A DNA stretch of 40,698 nucleotides from NCBI RefSeq assembly GCF_000721105.1, contig NZ_JOEV01000057.1:1-40698 (forward strand), read 5' to 3'. Position 1 is the stretch's first letter, and the number at the start of each line of letters is the position of its first letter. The notes beneath the pieces were generated by a model. The model made no database searches and had not been told where the DNA came from. It saw nothing but the letters and a program-made list of their open reading frames with translations. Made by a program: the position numbers and the translations under genes. This document shows positions 25,531-33,695 of this stretch, piece by piece. Source of the DNA: Streptomyces cellulosae (GTDB lineage: Bacteria > Actinomycetota > Actinomycetes > Streptomycetales > Streptomycetaceae).

Positions 25531-25943
25531 CCGACGCCGCTGGCCGACGAACAAAGGGCACGACGGAACAAAGGGCGCCACGGAGCAAAGGGCGCCACGG
25601 GACAACCGGCATCAGAACAGGTCGCGGCCGCCGCATCCCTGCCAATCCACGGCCCGGACCCGCATATCGCCGTGTCCAGTCACGTTGGCTGCACACGGCC
25701 ACAACATGCCCCGGACCGGGACGAAACGTGAACCGTTTCGATCAACAATCGATCACTGTCTGGTGCTCGATGGACCGTCAATCGGCTACAGAAGCGACGT
25801 AATCGATGATTTGAGCAACTGCGTGTAGCAGGGCCTGTACTAAGCGTTATTCTCCTCAGACGCAATCCGGATCCCCTTCCGTCGCTACGACGGGTGAACG
25901 GATCCGCACTGCACGTGATGGAAGCTCTGCCTCTGGGAGTCCC
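25531..25943. other. Long upstream region of bldN (413 bp)
   Basis: Holds the tandem repeat at 25546-25605 and, nearer bldN, AT-richer DNA (about 25720-25860) where the developmental promoters probably lie. Known bldN genes are controlled by BldD. I could find only a poor match to its box, see rejected items. No coding region supported. Confidence 0.55.
25546..25605. repeat. Approximately 17-bp tandem repeat between the HAD gene and bldN
   Basis: Units acggaacaaagggcgcc (25563-25579) and acggagcaaagggcgcc (25580-25596) differ at one base, with a diverged copy on each side. Confidence 0.75.
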
Positions 25944-26717
25944 GTGTACCCACACGTCGGGGTTGACGCCTCGGGCCTGGCTACGCTGCGCGCGACGGTG
26001 CAAGACCTGTTCCGCGGCTTCGTCCCCACCGCGTACGCCGTCCCCGCCCTCGCCGTTGCCACCGCCCCCGTCGGCCCGTGCTACGCGCTCGCCGAGGGCA
26101 GCGCCGCCGTCGGCAGACGAGGGCGTTCCACCGGTGCCGCCCCCGCCCGCCGTCCCGCCGCGGACAGCGACAGCGCCCGCATGATGGACCTGGTGGAACG
26201 CGCCCAGGCCGGCGAGGCCGACGCCTTCGGCCGTCTCTACGACCAGTACAGCGACACCGTGTACCGGTACATCTACTACCGAGTGGGAGGCAAAGCCACC
26301 GCCGAGGACCTGACCAGCGAGACCTTCCTGCGCGCCCTGCGCCGCATCGGCACCTTCACCTGGCAGGGCCGCGACTTCGGCGCCTGGCTGGTGACGATCG
26401 CCCGCAACCTGGTCGCCGACCACTTCAAGTCGAGCCGCTTCCGGCTCGAAGTGACCACCGGCGAGATGCTCGACGCCAACGAGGTCGAGCGCTCACCCGA
26501 GGACTCCGTTCTGGAGTCCCTCTCCAACGCCGCGCTCCTGGACGCCGTACGACGGCTCAATCCCCAGCAGCAGGAGTGCGTGACCCTCCGTTTCCTCCAG
26601 GGCCTGTCCGTCGCCGAGACAGCCCGGGTGATGGGCAAGAACGAGGGCGCCATCAAGACCCTCCAGTACCGGGCCGTCCGCACCCTCGCCCGGCTCCTCC
26701 CGGATGACGCCCGCTGA
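25944..26717 (+). CDS. bldN: Developmental ECF sigma factor BldN (pro-sigma)
   Basis: A 257-residue ECF sigma factor that directs aerial-hypha genes (chaplins, rodlins, bldM in model species). Sigma region 2 spans about 84-165 (AFGRLYDQYSDTVYRYIYYRV, TAEDLTSETFLRAL, FGAWLVTIARNLVADHF). Region 4 spans about 198-252 (LNPQQQECVTLRFLQGLSVAETARVMGKNEGAIKTL). The N-terminal extension of about 80 residues (MYPHVGVDASGLATLRATV...) is the known BldN pro-sequence, absent from ordinary ECF factors and removed by proteolysis. GTG 25944 has GGGAG upstream. Its anti-sigma rsbN follows. Confidence 0.95.
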   Translation: MYPHVGVDASGLATLRATVQDLFRGFVPTAYAVPALAVATAPVGPCYALAEGSAAVGRRGRSTGAAPARRPAADSDSARMMDLVERAQAGEADAFGRLYDQYSDTVYRYIYYRVGGKATAEDLTSETFLRALRRIGTFTWQGRDFGAWLVTIARNLVADHFKSSRFRLEVTTGEMLDANEVERSPEDSVLESLSNAALLDAVRRLNPQQQECVTLRFLQGLSVAETARVMGKNEGAIKTLQYRAVRTLARLLPDDAR

Positions 26718-26792
26718 CAGAACACGTTCGGTAACCCCCAACTCGCAGTCAGTGAAAGTACGTTGACTTCGCGATCCGACCATCCGCCGTCC

Positions 26793-26818
26793 GTAACCCA
26801 AGTGCTGCGCCACTCGTT
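26793..26818 (+). promoter_or_regulatory. Candidate ECF (BldN-type) promoter of rsbN
   Basis: GTAAC (26793-26797) and CGTT (26815-26818) are separated by 17 bp, which resembles an ECF promoter with AAC in -35 and CGT in -10. In other Streptomyces rsbN is transcribed by BldN itself. The exact start site here is not shown. Confidence 0.55.
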
Positions 26819-26951
26819 GTGCGGGATGCAGGCTCCCTGTGGTCACCCCCCTGGCCGACTTCGATCACCCGATCGAGTGCTTGTGGTCAGGTCGTGCGAC
26901 CCTCAGGACCCCCTGGGGAGCCGACCGTCTTGACGAGAGGAGGTGCCGCCA

Positions 26952-28202
26952 GTGATCGCGAACGTATCGGCGCACCGGCGGGCGAACGCCTTCGCCCAGG
27001 CCCTGGAGGAGCAGTCCGACCAGGGCACGGCGGCCGAGCAGTCCGAAGGACCCCCGCCGTCCCCGGCTGCTGCGGAACAGACCGAACAGGGCCGCCTGAC
27101 GGCCCTCACGGCAGGCCTCGGCGAGCTGCCGAAGCCACAGCTGGACCCCGAGGTCAAGGTCGTCCAACGGGCCCAGCTGGTGGCCGCGATGGAGGCCATG
27201 CTGCTGGAGGGCACCGCACCGTCAGGCGCGGCGAGAGACCCCTCGGTGCCCGAGCAGCGCTCCACCCGGGCGCGGGGCGCCCACAGGGCGAGCCCGCTGG
27301 GCAAGCTCCGACCGCGATCCCGCCTGACCAAGTGCCTTGCCGCGGGCGGGCTGAGCGTCGGTGTGGCCGCGGGGGCTTTCGGCGGAGTCGCCGCCGCCAG
27401 CTCGGACGCCCTGCCCGGCGACTCGCTCTACGGCCTCAAGCGCGGCATCGAGGACTTCAAGCTCAGTTACCTGTCTGAGGGCGACGACGAGCGGGGTGTC
27501 GCCTACCTCGACCAGGCTTCCACCCGCCTGAGCGAGGCCCGACGCCTCATGGAGCGCGGCCGCGACGGCAACCTCGACCACGAGTCCCTCGGTGAGATCC
27601 GCCGCACCCTGTCCGGCATGCAGCACGACGCCTTCGAGGGCCACCGCCTGCTCACCGCGGCCTACGAGCGCGACCCGGACTCCCTGGGCCCCATCCAGGC
27701 CCTCGACGCCTTCTCGCGCTCGCACCGCGACGCCTGGGGCGCCCTGCGCGACAAGCTGCCGGTACAGCTCGGCGACGTCAGTCAGCAGGTCACCTCGGTC
27801 TTCGACGCCATAGACGATGAAGTCGCCCCGCTGCAGTCCCTCCTCCCGGAGCCCCCGGCCCGGGGCAGCGGCGGCGAGAACCACCGACAGGGCTCCGGCC
27901 CGGCGTCCTCCGACAGCACCTCCGGCTCCGGCCGCTCCTCGGCGCCCAGCACCGGCAGCGGCAAGTCCTCCGACAGCAGCGGCACCGGCAGCCACTCCCC
28001 CAGCCGGCCCGCCGGCTCCGGGAGCGCGGACGACGGCCTGCTCGGAGGCAACACCGGCGGCCTGCTCGACCCGCCGAAGAACACAGTCAGTGCGCCCCCG
28101 TCCACCAGCACCCCGCCCACCACCGAACCGGACGTCACCCTCCCGCCTTTGCTCCCGGGCCTCCTGCCGGGCCTGGGCATCGAGAACGAGAAGACGAACT
28201 AG
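26952..28202 (+). CDS. rsbN: Anti-sigma factor RsbN (antagonist of BldN)
   Basis: A 416-residue membrane anti-sigma factor. The N-terminal cytoplasmic region (1-125) starts VIANVSAHRRANAFAQALEEQ and should hold BldN inactive. One membrane helix spans about 127-149 (TKCLAAGGLSVGVAAGAFG). The outer part (about 152-260) has the DUF5667 pattern DALPGDSLYGLKRGIEDFKL, followed by a long Ser/Pro/Gly-rich tail. GTG 26952 is chosen because AGAGGAGG ends 8 bp before it. The in-frame GTG at 26943 lies inside that ribosome site. Placement immediately after bldN is the conserved arrangement. Confidence 0.93.
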   Translation: MIANVSAHRRANAFAQALEEQSDQGTAAEQSEGPPPSPAAAEQTEQGRLTALTAGLGELPKPQLDPEVKVVQRAQLVAAMEAMLLEGTAPSGAARDPSVPEQRSTRARGAHRASPLGKLRPRSRLTKCLAAGGLSVGVAAGAFGGVAAASSDALPGDSLYGLKRGIEDFKLSYLSEGDDERGVAYLDQASTRLSEARRLMERGRDGNLDHESLGEIRRTLSGMQHDAFEGHRLLTAAYERDPDSLGPIQALDAFSRSHRDAWGALRDKLPVQLGDVSQQVTSVFDAIDDEVAPLQSLLPEPPARGSGGENHRQGSGPASSDSTSGSGRSSAPSTGSGKSSDSSGTGSHSPSRPAGSGSADDGLLGGNTGGLLDPPKNTVSAPPSTSTPPTTEPDVTLPPLLPGLLPGLGIENEKTN

Positions 28203-28210
28203 GCCGCGCG

Positions 28211-28261
28211 GTACGACGACGGGGGCACCCCTTCTCAGGAGGGGCGCCCCCGTCGTCGTAC
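28211..28261. terminator. Strong bidirectional terminator after rsbN
   Basis: A 22-bp stem with one mismatch (arms 28211-28232 and 28240-28261, 7-nt loop) between the convergent rsbN and acyltransferase genes. Confidence 0.85.
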
Positions 28262-28290
28262 GGCCGTACGCGGTGCCGTCCTACGCGGTG

Positions 28291-29352
28291 CTAGAAGAAC
28301 ACCGACCGCCGCTGCACCAGCAGCTTGTACAGCGTGTGCTGGATCTGCTCCCTGACCTGGTCCGTCAGGTTGAACATCAGCATCGGATCCTCGGCAGCCT
28401 CCGGCGGGAAACCGTCCGTCGGGATCGGCTCACCGAACTGGATCGTCCACTTCGTCGGCAGGGGGATCGCACCCAGCGGACCCAGCCACGGAAACGTCGG
28501 CGTCAGCGGAAAGTACGGGAAGCCCAGCACCCGCGCCAAGGTCTTGGCGTTGCCGATCATCGGGTAGATCTCCTCGGCCCCGACGATCGAGCAGGGGATG
28601 ATCGGCGCGCCCTGCCGCAGCGCCGTGGAGACGAAGCCGCCGCGGCCGAAGCGCTGGAGTTTGTAGCGCTCGCTGAAGGGCTTGCCGATGCCCTTGAAGC
28701 CCTCCGGCATCACGCCGACCAGCTCGCCCTGCGCCAGCAGCCGTTCGGCGTCCTCGGCGCAGGCCAGGGTGTGCCCGAGCTTGCGGGCCAGTTCGTTGAC
28801 CACCGGCAGCATGAAGACCAGGTCCGCAGCCAACAGGCGCAGATGCCGGCCGTCGGGGTGCTGGTCGTGGACGGCGACCTGCATCATCAGGCCGTCCATC
28901 GGAAGCGTCCCCGAGTGGTTGGCGACGATCAGCGCCCCGCCGTCGGAGGGGATGTTCTCGATGCCCTTCACCTCGACCCGGAAGTACTTCTCGTACACCG
29001 GCCGCAGCAGGGACATCAGGACCTGGTCGGTCAGCTCCTCGTCGTAGCCGAAGTCGTCGATGTCGTAGTCCCCGGTGAGGCGGCGGCGAAGAAAGGCGAG
29101 ACCGCCCGCGATACGCCGCTCCAGCCCACCGTGGTCGCTCTCGTCCCGCGGCTGCTCCGGCGGCTGTTCCTCACCTGTCACAGGAACATCATCCTGCGCC
29201 GGCGGCCTGCTGGGCAGCGGTTGGACCTCACGGACCAGCGAAGATTCCGTGCCCTTGCGCCGGCTCCCCGCGCTCCGGCGCCGCGGCGGCCGCTGCACGG
29301 CGCTCCCGCGGGACCGGTCGTCGTCGAACGGAATGACCTTGGCGTCCGCCAT
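28291..29352 (-). CDS. Lysophospholipid acyltransferase-like protein (PlsC superfamily)
   Basis: A 353-residue protein. The N-terminal approximately 75 residues are basic and low complexity, with no signal. The acyltransferase domain follows: LIVANHSGTLPMDGLMM supplies the acyl-transfer His with an HxxxxxxD spacing as in the actinobacterial branch, and GVMPEGFKGIGKPF gives the PEG motif. GAPIIPCSIVG follows. It probably transfers an acyl chain to a lipid head or lyso-lipid at the inner membrane; substrate not determinable. ATG 29352 follows GAGGAG at 10 bp. It lies 14 bp after the epimerase stop, so they form a two-gene operon. Confidence 0.88.
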   Translation of the reverse strand: MADAKVIPFDDDRSRGSAVQRPPRRRSAGSRRKGTESSLVREVQPLPSRPPAQDDVPVTGEEQPPEQPRDESDHGGLERRIAGGLAFLRRRLTGDYDIDDFGYDEELTDQVLMSLLRPVYEKYFRVEVKGIENIPSDGGALIVANHSGTLPMDGLMMQVAVHDQHPDGRHLRLLAADLVFMLPVVNELARKLGHTLACAEDAERLLAQGELVGVMPEGFKGIGKPFSERYKLQRFGRGGFVSTALRQGAPIIPCSIVGAEEIYPMIGNAKTLARVLGFPYFPLTPTFPWLGPLGAIPLPTKWTIQFGEPIPTDGFPPEAAEDPMLMFNLTDQVREQIQHTLYKLLVQRRSVFF

Positions 29353-29366
29353 CGTTGATGCGCTCC

Positions 29367-30428
29367 TCAGTTGGCGCTCTGCGTCGGGAGGTTGCCGCCG
29401 CCCGCCAGGGGCAGCGCGGCGATCCGGTCGACGGCCCCGGCCACGGTCTCGGGCGGCAGGAGCCCGGGTCCGCGGTTGCGCGCGAAGTCCGCGAAGGTCT
29501 CCGCCGTCGTGTGCTTCGGCCTGAAGCCCAGCGTCTCCCGCATCTGCGTCGTCGACACCACCCGGCCGTGGGTGAGCAGCCGGATCTGCTCGGGCGAGAA
29601 GTCCGTCATACCCAGCGTACGCACCAGGGAGCCCGCCCAGGTGACGGCAGGCAGCAGCAGGGGCACGGTGGGCCGGCCGAGCCGCCGCGAACACTGGGAG
29701 AGCAGGAGTACGCCGTCGCCCGCGATGTTGAAGGTGCCGCTGTTGAGCGTGCCCCGCTCCGGTTCGTGGGAGGCGATCCGCAGCACCTCGATCACGTCGT
29801 CCTCGTGCACGAACTGCAGCCGCGGGTCGTAGCCGAACACGGTCGGCAGCACCGGCAGCGAGAAGTACGAGGCGAGCGGGGTCTCCACGGTCGGGCCGAG
29901 GATGTTGGCGAAGCGCAGCACGCACACGGCGACATCGGGGCGCCGCCGGGCGAACCCGCGCACATACCCCTCGACCTCGACGGTGTCCTTGGCGAAGCCA
30001 CCGCTGGGCAGGGACTTGGGCGGGGTGGTCTCGGTGAACACGGCGGGATCCCGGGGCGCGGACCCGTAGACGTTCGTACTGGACTTCACCACGAGCCGCT
30101 TGACGTTCGGCGACTTCTGGCAGGCGCCGAGCAGCTGCATGGTGCCGATGACGTTGGTCTCCTTGACCGACGTCCGGCTGCCGCTGCCGAGCGCGGTCGC
30201 GGTCACGTCCAGGTGGACGACCGTGTCGGCGGCCGTCTCCGCGAGCACCCGCGCGATGGTGGGCTGCCGCAGATCGGCCTGGATGAAGTCGGCACCACCC
30301 AGATGGTGTTCGGGCGGCACCGCGTCCACCGCGATGACCCGCTCCACCTGTGGGTCACGCTGGATCCGTCGTACGAACCGGCCCCCCAGTTGACGGGCCA
30401 CTCCGGTCACGAGCACGACCTTGCCCAA
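29367..30428 (-). CDS. NAD-dependent epimerase/dehydratase-like SDR
   Basis: A 353-residue extended-SDR protein. The dinucleotide motif is VLVTGVARQLGGRFV, later DTVVHLDVTATAL, LVVKSSTNVYG, VLRFANILGP, and the NIAGDGVLLLSQ epimerase segment. The classical YxxxK is replaced by GFAKDTVEVE: no Tyr, and no Lys at +4. The normal hydride-transfer acid is therefore missing, and the protein may be non-catalytic or use another mechanism. The start is TTG at 30428, a rare codon, with AAGGAAGG about 12 bp upstream. Co-transcribed with the acyltransferase, suggesting a lipid or envelope role. Confidence 0.85.
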   Translation of the reverse strand: MGKVVLVTGVARQLGGRFVRRIQRDPQVERVIAVDAVPPEHHLGGADFIQADLRQPTIARVLAETAADTVVHLDVTATALGSGSRTSVKETNVIGTMQLLGACQKSPNVKRLVVKSSTNVYGSAPRDPAVFTETTPPKSLPSGGFAKDTVEVEGYVRGFARRRPDVAVCVLRFANILGPTVETPLASYFSLPVLPTVFGYDPRLQFVHEDDVIEVLRIASHEPERGTLNSGTFNIAGDGVLLLSQCSRRLGRPTVPLLLPAVTWAGSLVRTLGMTDFSPEQIRLLTHGRVVSTTQMRETLGFRPKHTTAETFADFARNRGPGLLPPETVAGAVDRIAALPLAGGGNLPTQSAN

Positions 30429-30730
30429 GATCAGCGCCTTCCTTCCAGCCCTCGTACGCCCCGCACCACCGTGCCGCGTTCCCCGTGTACGGCCAACCTA
30501 GCGGGTCGATGTTGCGCTGTGATGACCGCCCACTGCGCGAAGTGACGGCATCCACAGACGTACGAACAGACCGAGCCACGTGGACGGCATGCATACGCAC
30601 AACGCACGCTCGCGTGTCCGGACACGCAGGTGGCCCCCCACCGGAGTGATGGGGGGCCACAGGCACGCCAGGCGCGCGGTGCCGCGTACTTCTCGTTGCG
30701 GCTGCTTCTCTGCGCCTACTTCTCGTTCGC
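30429..30730. other. Intergenic region with terminator and tandem repeats
   Basis: Between the epimerase and bS22 genes. It contains a 16-bp perfect palindrome GCGTGTCCGGACACGC (30612-30627), a terminator at 30630-30660 and the 15-bp repeats at 30687-30745. No coding region. Confidence 0.7.
30630..30660 (-). terminator. Terminator of the bS22 gene
   Basis: An 11-bp perfect stem, arms gtggcccccca (30630-30640) and tggggggccac (30650-30660), loop of 9, about 70 bp past the bS22 stop. Confidence 0.8.
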
Positions 30731-30745
30731 CTACTTCTTGTTGCG
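30687..30745. repeat. 15-bp tandem repeat overlapping the end of the bS22 gene
   Basis: Four units at exact 15-bp spacing start at 30687, 30702, 30717 and 30732. Units 1, 3 and 4 read TACTTCTCGTTGCGG, TACTTCTCGTTCGCC and TACTTCTTGTTGCGA. The last is the true bS22 C-terminal codons. Confidence 0.85.
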
Positions 30746-30829
30746 ACGCTGAACGCGCGTGCGCTTGAGCAGCTTGCGGTGCTTCTTCTTGGCCATCCGC
30801 TTGCGCCGCTTCTTGATAACAGAGCCCAC
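30731..30829 (-). CDS. 30S ribosomal protein bS22 (AURKAIP1/COX24 domain), 32 aa
   Basis: Only 32 residues. It begins [19 protein letters not shown] and ends QRRNKK, almost entirely basic. This matches the actinobacterial bS22 found near the decoding centre of mycobacterial ribosomes (AURKAIP1-like). The GTG start at 30829 has GAGGG about 7 bp upstream. It is monocistronic, with its own terminator. Too short for most gene callers. Confidence 0.9.
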   Translation of the reverse strand: MGSVIKKRRKRMAKKKHRKLLKRTRVQRRNKK

Positions 30830-30983
30830 GACTACCCTCGCTCACTTCTCATCACTCGGTGCTGGGCGCCATGGGCCCATACGACCTACGAGGGGCTAGC
30901 CTACCCGCCCGAGCGCTGAGGTCGTAATCGAGGGACCGGGGTGATCCTTTGTCTGGCCCTGAGGATCCCCCGGACCGTCGTCG

Positions 30984-31193
30984 TCAGGCGGTTTCCACCC
31001 CCACATAGCTCTCGCGGAGGTACTCGTGAACCGCATTCTCCGGGACACGGAAGGACCGTCCCACCCGGATCGCGGGCAGATGACCGCTGTGCACCAAGCG
31101 GTACACGGTCATCTTCGACACTCGCATCACCGAGGCGACTTCCGCCACGGTAAGGAACTGAACCTCGCTCAGAGGCCTCTGCTCAGCAGCCAT
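30984..31193 (-). CDS. bdtA: Small MerR/excisionase-type DNA-binding protein (BdtA-like)
   Basis: A 69-residue protein that is nearly all one winged-helix domain: FLTVAEVASVMRVSKMTVYRLVHSGHLPAIRVGRSFRVPENAVHEYL (residues 13-59). That is the excisionase/BldC-like fold that binds DNA alone or in arrays. From memory the S. coelicolor gene at this place (SCO3328) was named bdtA as a BldD target. The symbol rests on synteny and recall. ATG 31193 starts MAAEQRPLSEV; a longer upstream frame has no ribosome site. It lies upstream of bS22, same strand, 154 bp away. Confidence 0.85.
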   Translation of the reverse strand: MAAEQRPLSEVQFLTVAEVASVMRVSKMTVYRLVHSGHLPAIRVGRSFRVPENAVHEYLRESYVGVETA

Positions 31194-31322
31194 GACACAC
31201 CTGAACCTTCCGCACTCGACGGCCACCGGCTTCCCCTTCCGGTGACTCTTCGTCGTTGCGTGCTCACTCCCCAATGTAGGGGCGGGTGATGCAAGTGGGG
31301 AAGAGGTGCACCCATCGGCGGC

Positions 31323-32159
31323 CTACTGTGACAGACACGCTCGATTGAGTACGTAGCGGGTAAGCGGCCTGTAGTAAGCAGACCGCACGGCGTCATCAAG
31401 TGGAACGACGAGGGACACGACCCCTTCCGCCTCACCCACGAACAACGCGGGGTCATCCGTGTCGGCCAGCCCGATGGCCTCAAACCCCAGCTGACCTGCT
31501 CCGCAGACCCAGCCGTGATCCCCGATGACGAGTTCGGGCACAGGCCCGCCGGCCTCCGCGGCCGCGGCCAGCGCGACCCGAACCGGGAGCGGCGAGTGCG
31601 TGTGTGCGCCGGTCGCACGACCGGAGCCCACAGGGCCGGGTTCCCGCACCAGCGCGACTCCTCGTACGTAGTCAAGGTTGTACGTGCGTAGACCGAACCG
31701 GGTCGTTATGTCGACACAGAGACCCTGCGCCGGGGTGAGAACAGCACATCCCGCCGCCGACAACGCGTCTGCCAGATCGGCGTAGAAACCAAGCAGCCGA
31801 TGCGGGTGTCCGGTACCGAGCAGCACGGGCGCCCGACGTCCCGCCACCTCGGCGAGCCGCTCCGCGAAAGCATCCAAAGCGGCCAAAGTCAGCCCCGGAT
31901 CAATCACATCGTGACCGGATACATGCCCTGGATCAGCCGAAACCCCACACCTCTCTGCCATCAGCCCGATCAACTCCCGCATCCCCCAGCCCCGTTCAGG
32001 ATCGATGCCGATCAGCACCCGAGGATCACGAGCCGCGAACAGCCGGTAACTCCGAAGACTCTCCTCCCGGGAGGTAGCCACCACCCCCGCCAACCGAGCC
32101 GCAAGAAGATGCGCCCGCAACGCCCCAGCACCCCACACCTTCGCGATGCTGCCGCACAC
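31323..32159 (-). CDS. Conserved actinobacterial protein, putative phosphatase
   Basis: A 278-residue protein widely found next to this region in Streptomyces and usually auto-annotated as a phosphatase. I can see VLIGIDPERGWGMRELIGLMAE, PVLLGTGHPHRLLGFYADLADAL, a nucleotide-loop-free central part, and GDHGWVCGAGQLGFEAIGLADTDDPALFVGEAEG. The many histidines and acidic residues could bind metal. No named motif confirms the reaction. The GTG start at 32159 (VCGSIAKVWG) is preferred because GGGAG lies close upstream. Two TTGGCGTAA repeats lie about 40-57 bp upstream. Confidence 0.72.
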   Translation of the reverse strand: MCGSIAKVWGAGALRAHLLAARLAGVVATSREESLRSYRLFAARDPRVLIGIDPERGWGMRELIGLMAERCGVSADPGHVSGHDVIDPGLTLAALDAFAERLAEVAGRRAPVLLGTGHPHRLLGFYADLADALSAAGCAVLTPAQGLCVDITTRFGLRTYNLDYVRGVALVREPGPVGSGRATGAHTHSPLPVRVALAAAAEAGGPVPELVIGDHGWVCGAGQLGFEAIGLADTDDPALFVGEAEGVVSLVVPLDDAVRSAYYRPLTRYVLNRACLSQ

Positions 32160-32522
32160 CTCCCGCTCCCACCCTCCGAACAGCGAAACACCGCACAGTT
32201 GGCGTAATTGGCGTAACGCGGGTGCGGAGCCAGGAGAGACGCGGCTTCGGGGCCCCGCCGAAATCCACGGAACGCACTCCCGCGGGATCCAGGGGCGGAG
32301 TCCCTGGTGCGGCCGACATGGCGGAGCCCCTGGGGACGGGGCAGGACGGGCGGCGGGGGCGAGAACCCCGCACTTCAGCCTGCTGAACACCTCAGCCCGC
32401 TGAACACCGCAGCCGACCCGACGCCCTCACCCTCACGAAGCCCTCAACCCACCCGACACCCCACCCCCGGCAAGCCCCCGGATCACTTCACCCACCCCGC
32501 CCCGCCCACCCAAACCGCAGCC
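32160..32522. other. Intergenic region with direct repeats and a dispersed-type GC element
   Basis: TTGGCGTAA occurs twice in tandem (32199-32216) in the phosphatase promoter area. From 32290 to 32345, motifs ccaggggcggagtccctgg and gcggagcccctggggac resemble the short palindromic elements dispersed between Streptomyces genes. A 17-bp tandem repeat, cagcctgctgaacacct / cagcccgctgaacaccg, lies at 32376-32409. No coding region supported. Confidence 0.6.
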
Positions 32523-33695
32523 CTAGGCCAAAAGCCCCCGCAACGGAAACACAGCCCGCCGAGCCGCCAGCACCGCCTGATCCAACCGGTCCGCAGGGTC
32601 GTACCCCGTCTCCCACCCCGCCCAGGACACCGGCCACCGCCCGTCGGTCATCCGCGCCGGCCCGAGCTGCCGAGTCCGGGCGAAAACCTCCTGCCGCCAC
32701 TCCTCGGGAATCATCGTCTCCGGCTCCACCGGCCGCCCCGCCGCGATCGCCACCAGATGCGTCCAGGACCGCGGCACCACATCCACCACCGCGTATCCGC
32801 CCCCGCCCAGCGCCACCCAACGCCCGTCGGCGTGCTCGTGCGCGAGGTCGTGACAGGCGACCTGCACAGCCCGCTGCGCATCCAGGGACACAGCCAGATG
32901 CGCGAGCGGATCCTCGAAGTGCGTATCGGCCCCGTGCTGAGTCACCAACACCTGAGGCCGAAAGTCCGCGATCACCTCGGGCACCACGGCGTGGAACGCC
33001 CGCAGCCACCCCGCGTCCCCCGTCCCCGCCGGCAAGGCGACATTCACAGCCGACCCCTCCGCAGACTCCGCCCCGGTCTCTTCCGGCCACCCGGTCTGCG
33101 GAAACAGCGTACGAGGATGCTGATGCAGCGAGATCGTCAGAACCCGAGGATCCTCCCAGAACGCCGCCTGCACCCCGTCCCCGTGATGCACGTCGACGTC
33201 GACATAGGCGACCCGCGTGGCCCCCAGCTCCAGCAGGCGAGCGATGGCCAACGAAGCGTCGTTGTAGATACAGAACCCCGACGCGCCCCCGGGCATCGCA
33301 TGATGCAAGCCGCCCGAGAAGTTCACCGCGTGCAGCGCGTCCCCCCGCCACACGGCCTCCGCCGCGCCCACCGACTGCCCCGCGATCAACGCGGACACCT
33401 CATGCATCCCGGCGAACGCCGGATCATCAAGAGTCCCCAGCCCGTACGACGAGTCCGCGGCCCCGGGATCCGCGGAAGCCGTCTTCACGGCCTCGACGTA
33501 GTCCTCCCGGTGAACCAGCCGCAGCGTCGACTCCCCCGCCGACTTGGCCGCGACGACCTCGACCTCCCGATCAAGCCCGAAGGCCTGAACCAGCCTCCAG
33601 GTCAGGGCCAGCCGAACCGGATCCATCGGATGGTCCGGACCGAAGTCATAGCCCGTTACTGCCTCGTCCCACATCAGCTGTGTGCGGCCGCTCAT
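32523..33695 (-). CDS. acuC: Class II HDAC-like deacetylase AcuC
   Basis: A 390-residue zinc-dependent deacetylase of the arginase/HDAC fold. Metal and catalytic residues are visible in GGLHHAMPGGASGFCIYND, DVDVHHGDGVQ and TQHGADTHFEDPLAHL. AcuC in other bacteria deacetylates proteins such as acetyl-CoA synthetase. Start choice: ATG 33695 gives MSGRTQLMWDEAV, matching family starts. GTG 33704 is possible; ribosome sites are weak for both. The first 50 bp overlap the 3' end of the MFS gene upstream, so translation may be coupled. Confidence 0.92.
   Translation of the reverse strand: MSGRTQLMWDEAVTGYDFGPDHPMDPVRLALTWRLVQAFGLDREVEVVAAKSAGESTLRLVHREDYVEAVKTASADPGAADSSYGLGTLDDPAFAGMHEVSALIAGQSVGAAEAVWRGDALHAVNFSGGLHHAMPGGASGFCIYNDASLAIARLLELGATRVAYVDVDVHHGDGVQAAFWEDPRVLTISLHQHPRTLFPQTGWPEETGAESAEGSAVNVALPAGTGDAGWLRAFHAVVPEVIADFRPQVLVTQHGADTHFEDPLAHLAVSLDAQRAVQVACHDLAHEHADGRWVALGGGGYAVVDVVPRSWTHLVAIAAGRPVEPETMIPEEWRQEVFARTRQLGPARMTDGRWPVSWAGWETGYDPADRLDQAVLAARRAVFPLRGLLA

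Noticed and set aside
25884..25898. Possible BldD box upstream of bldN
   Set aside because: gctacgacgggtgaa matches only about 6 of 9 conserved positions of the consensus. BldD control is expected from other species, but this site is too weak to call.
26943..26951. Earlier GTG start for rsbN
   Set aside because: It lies inside the AGAGGAGG ribosome-binding site that serves the GTG at 26952.
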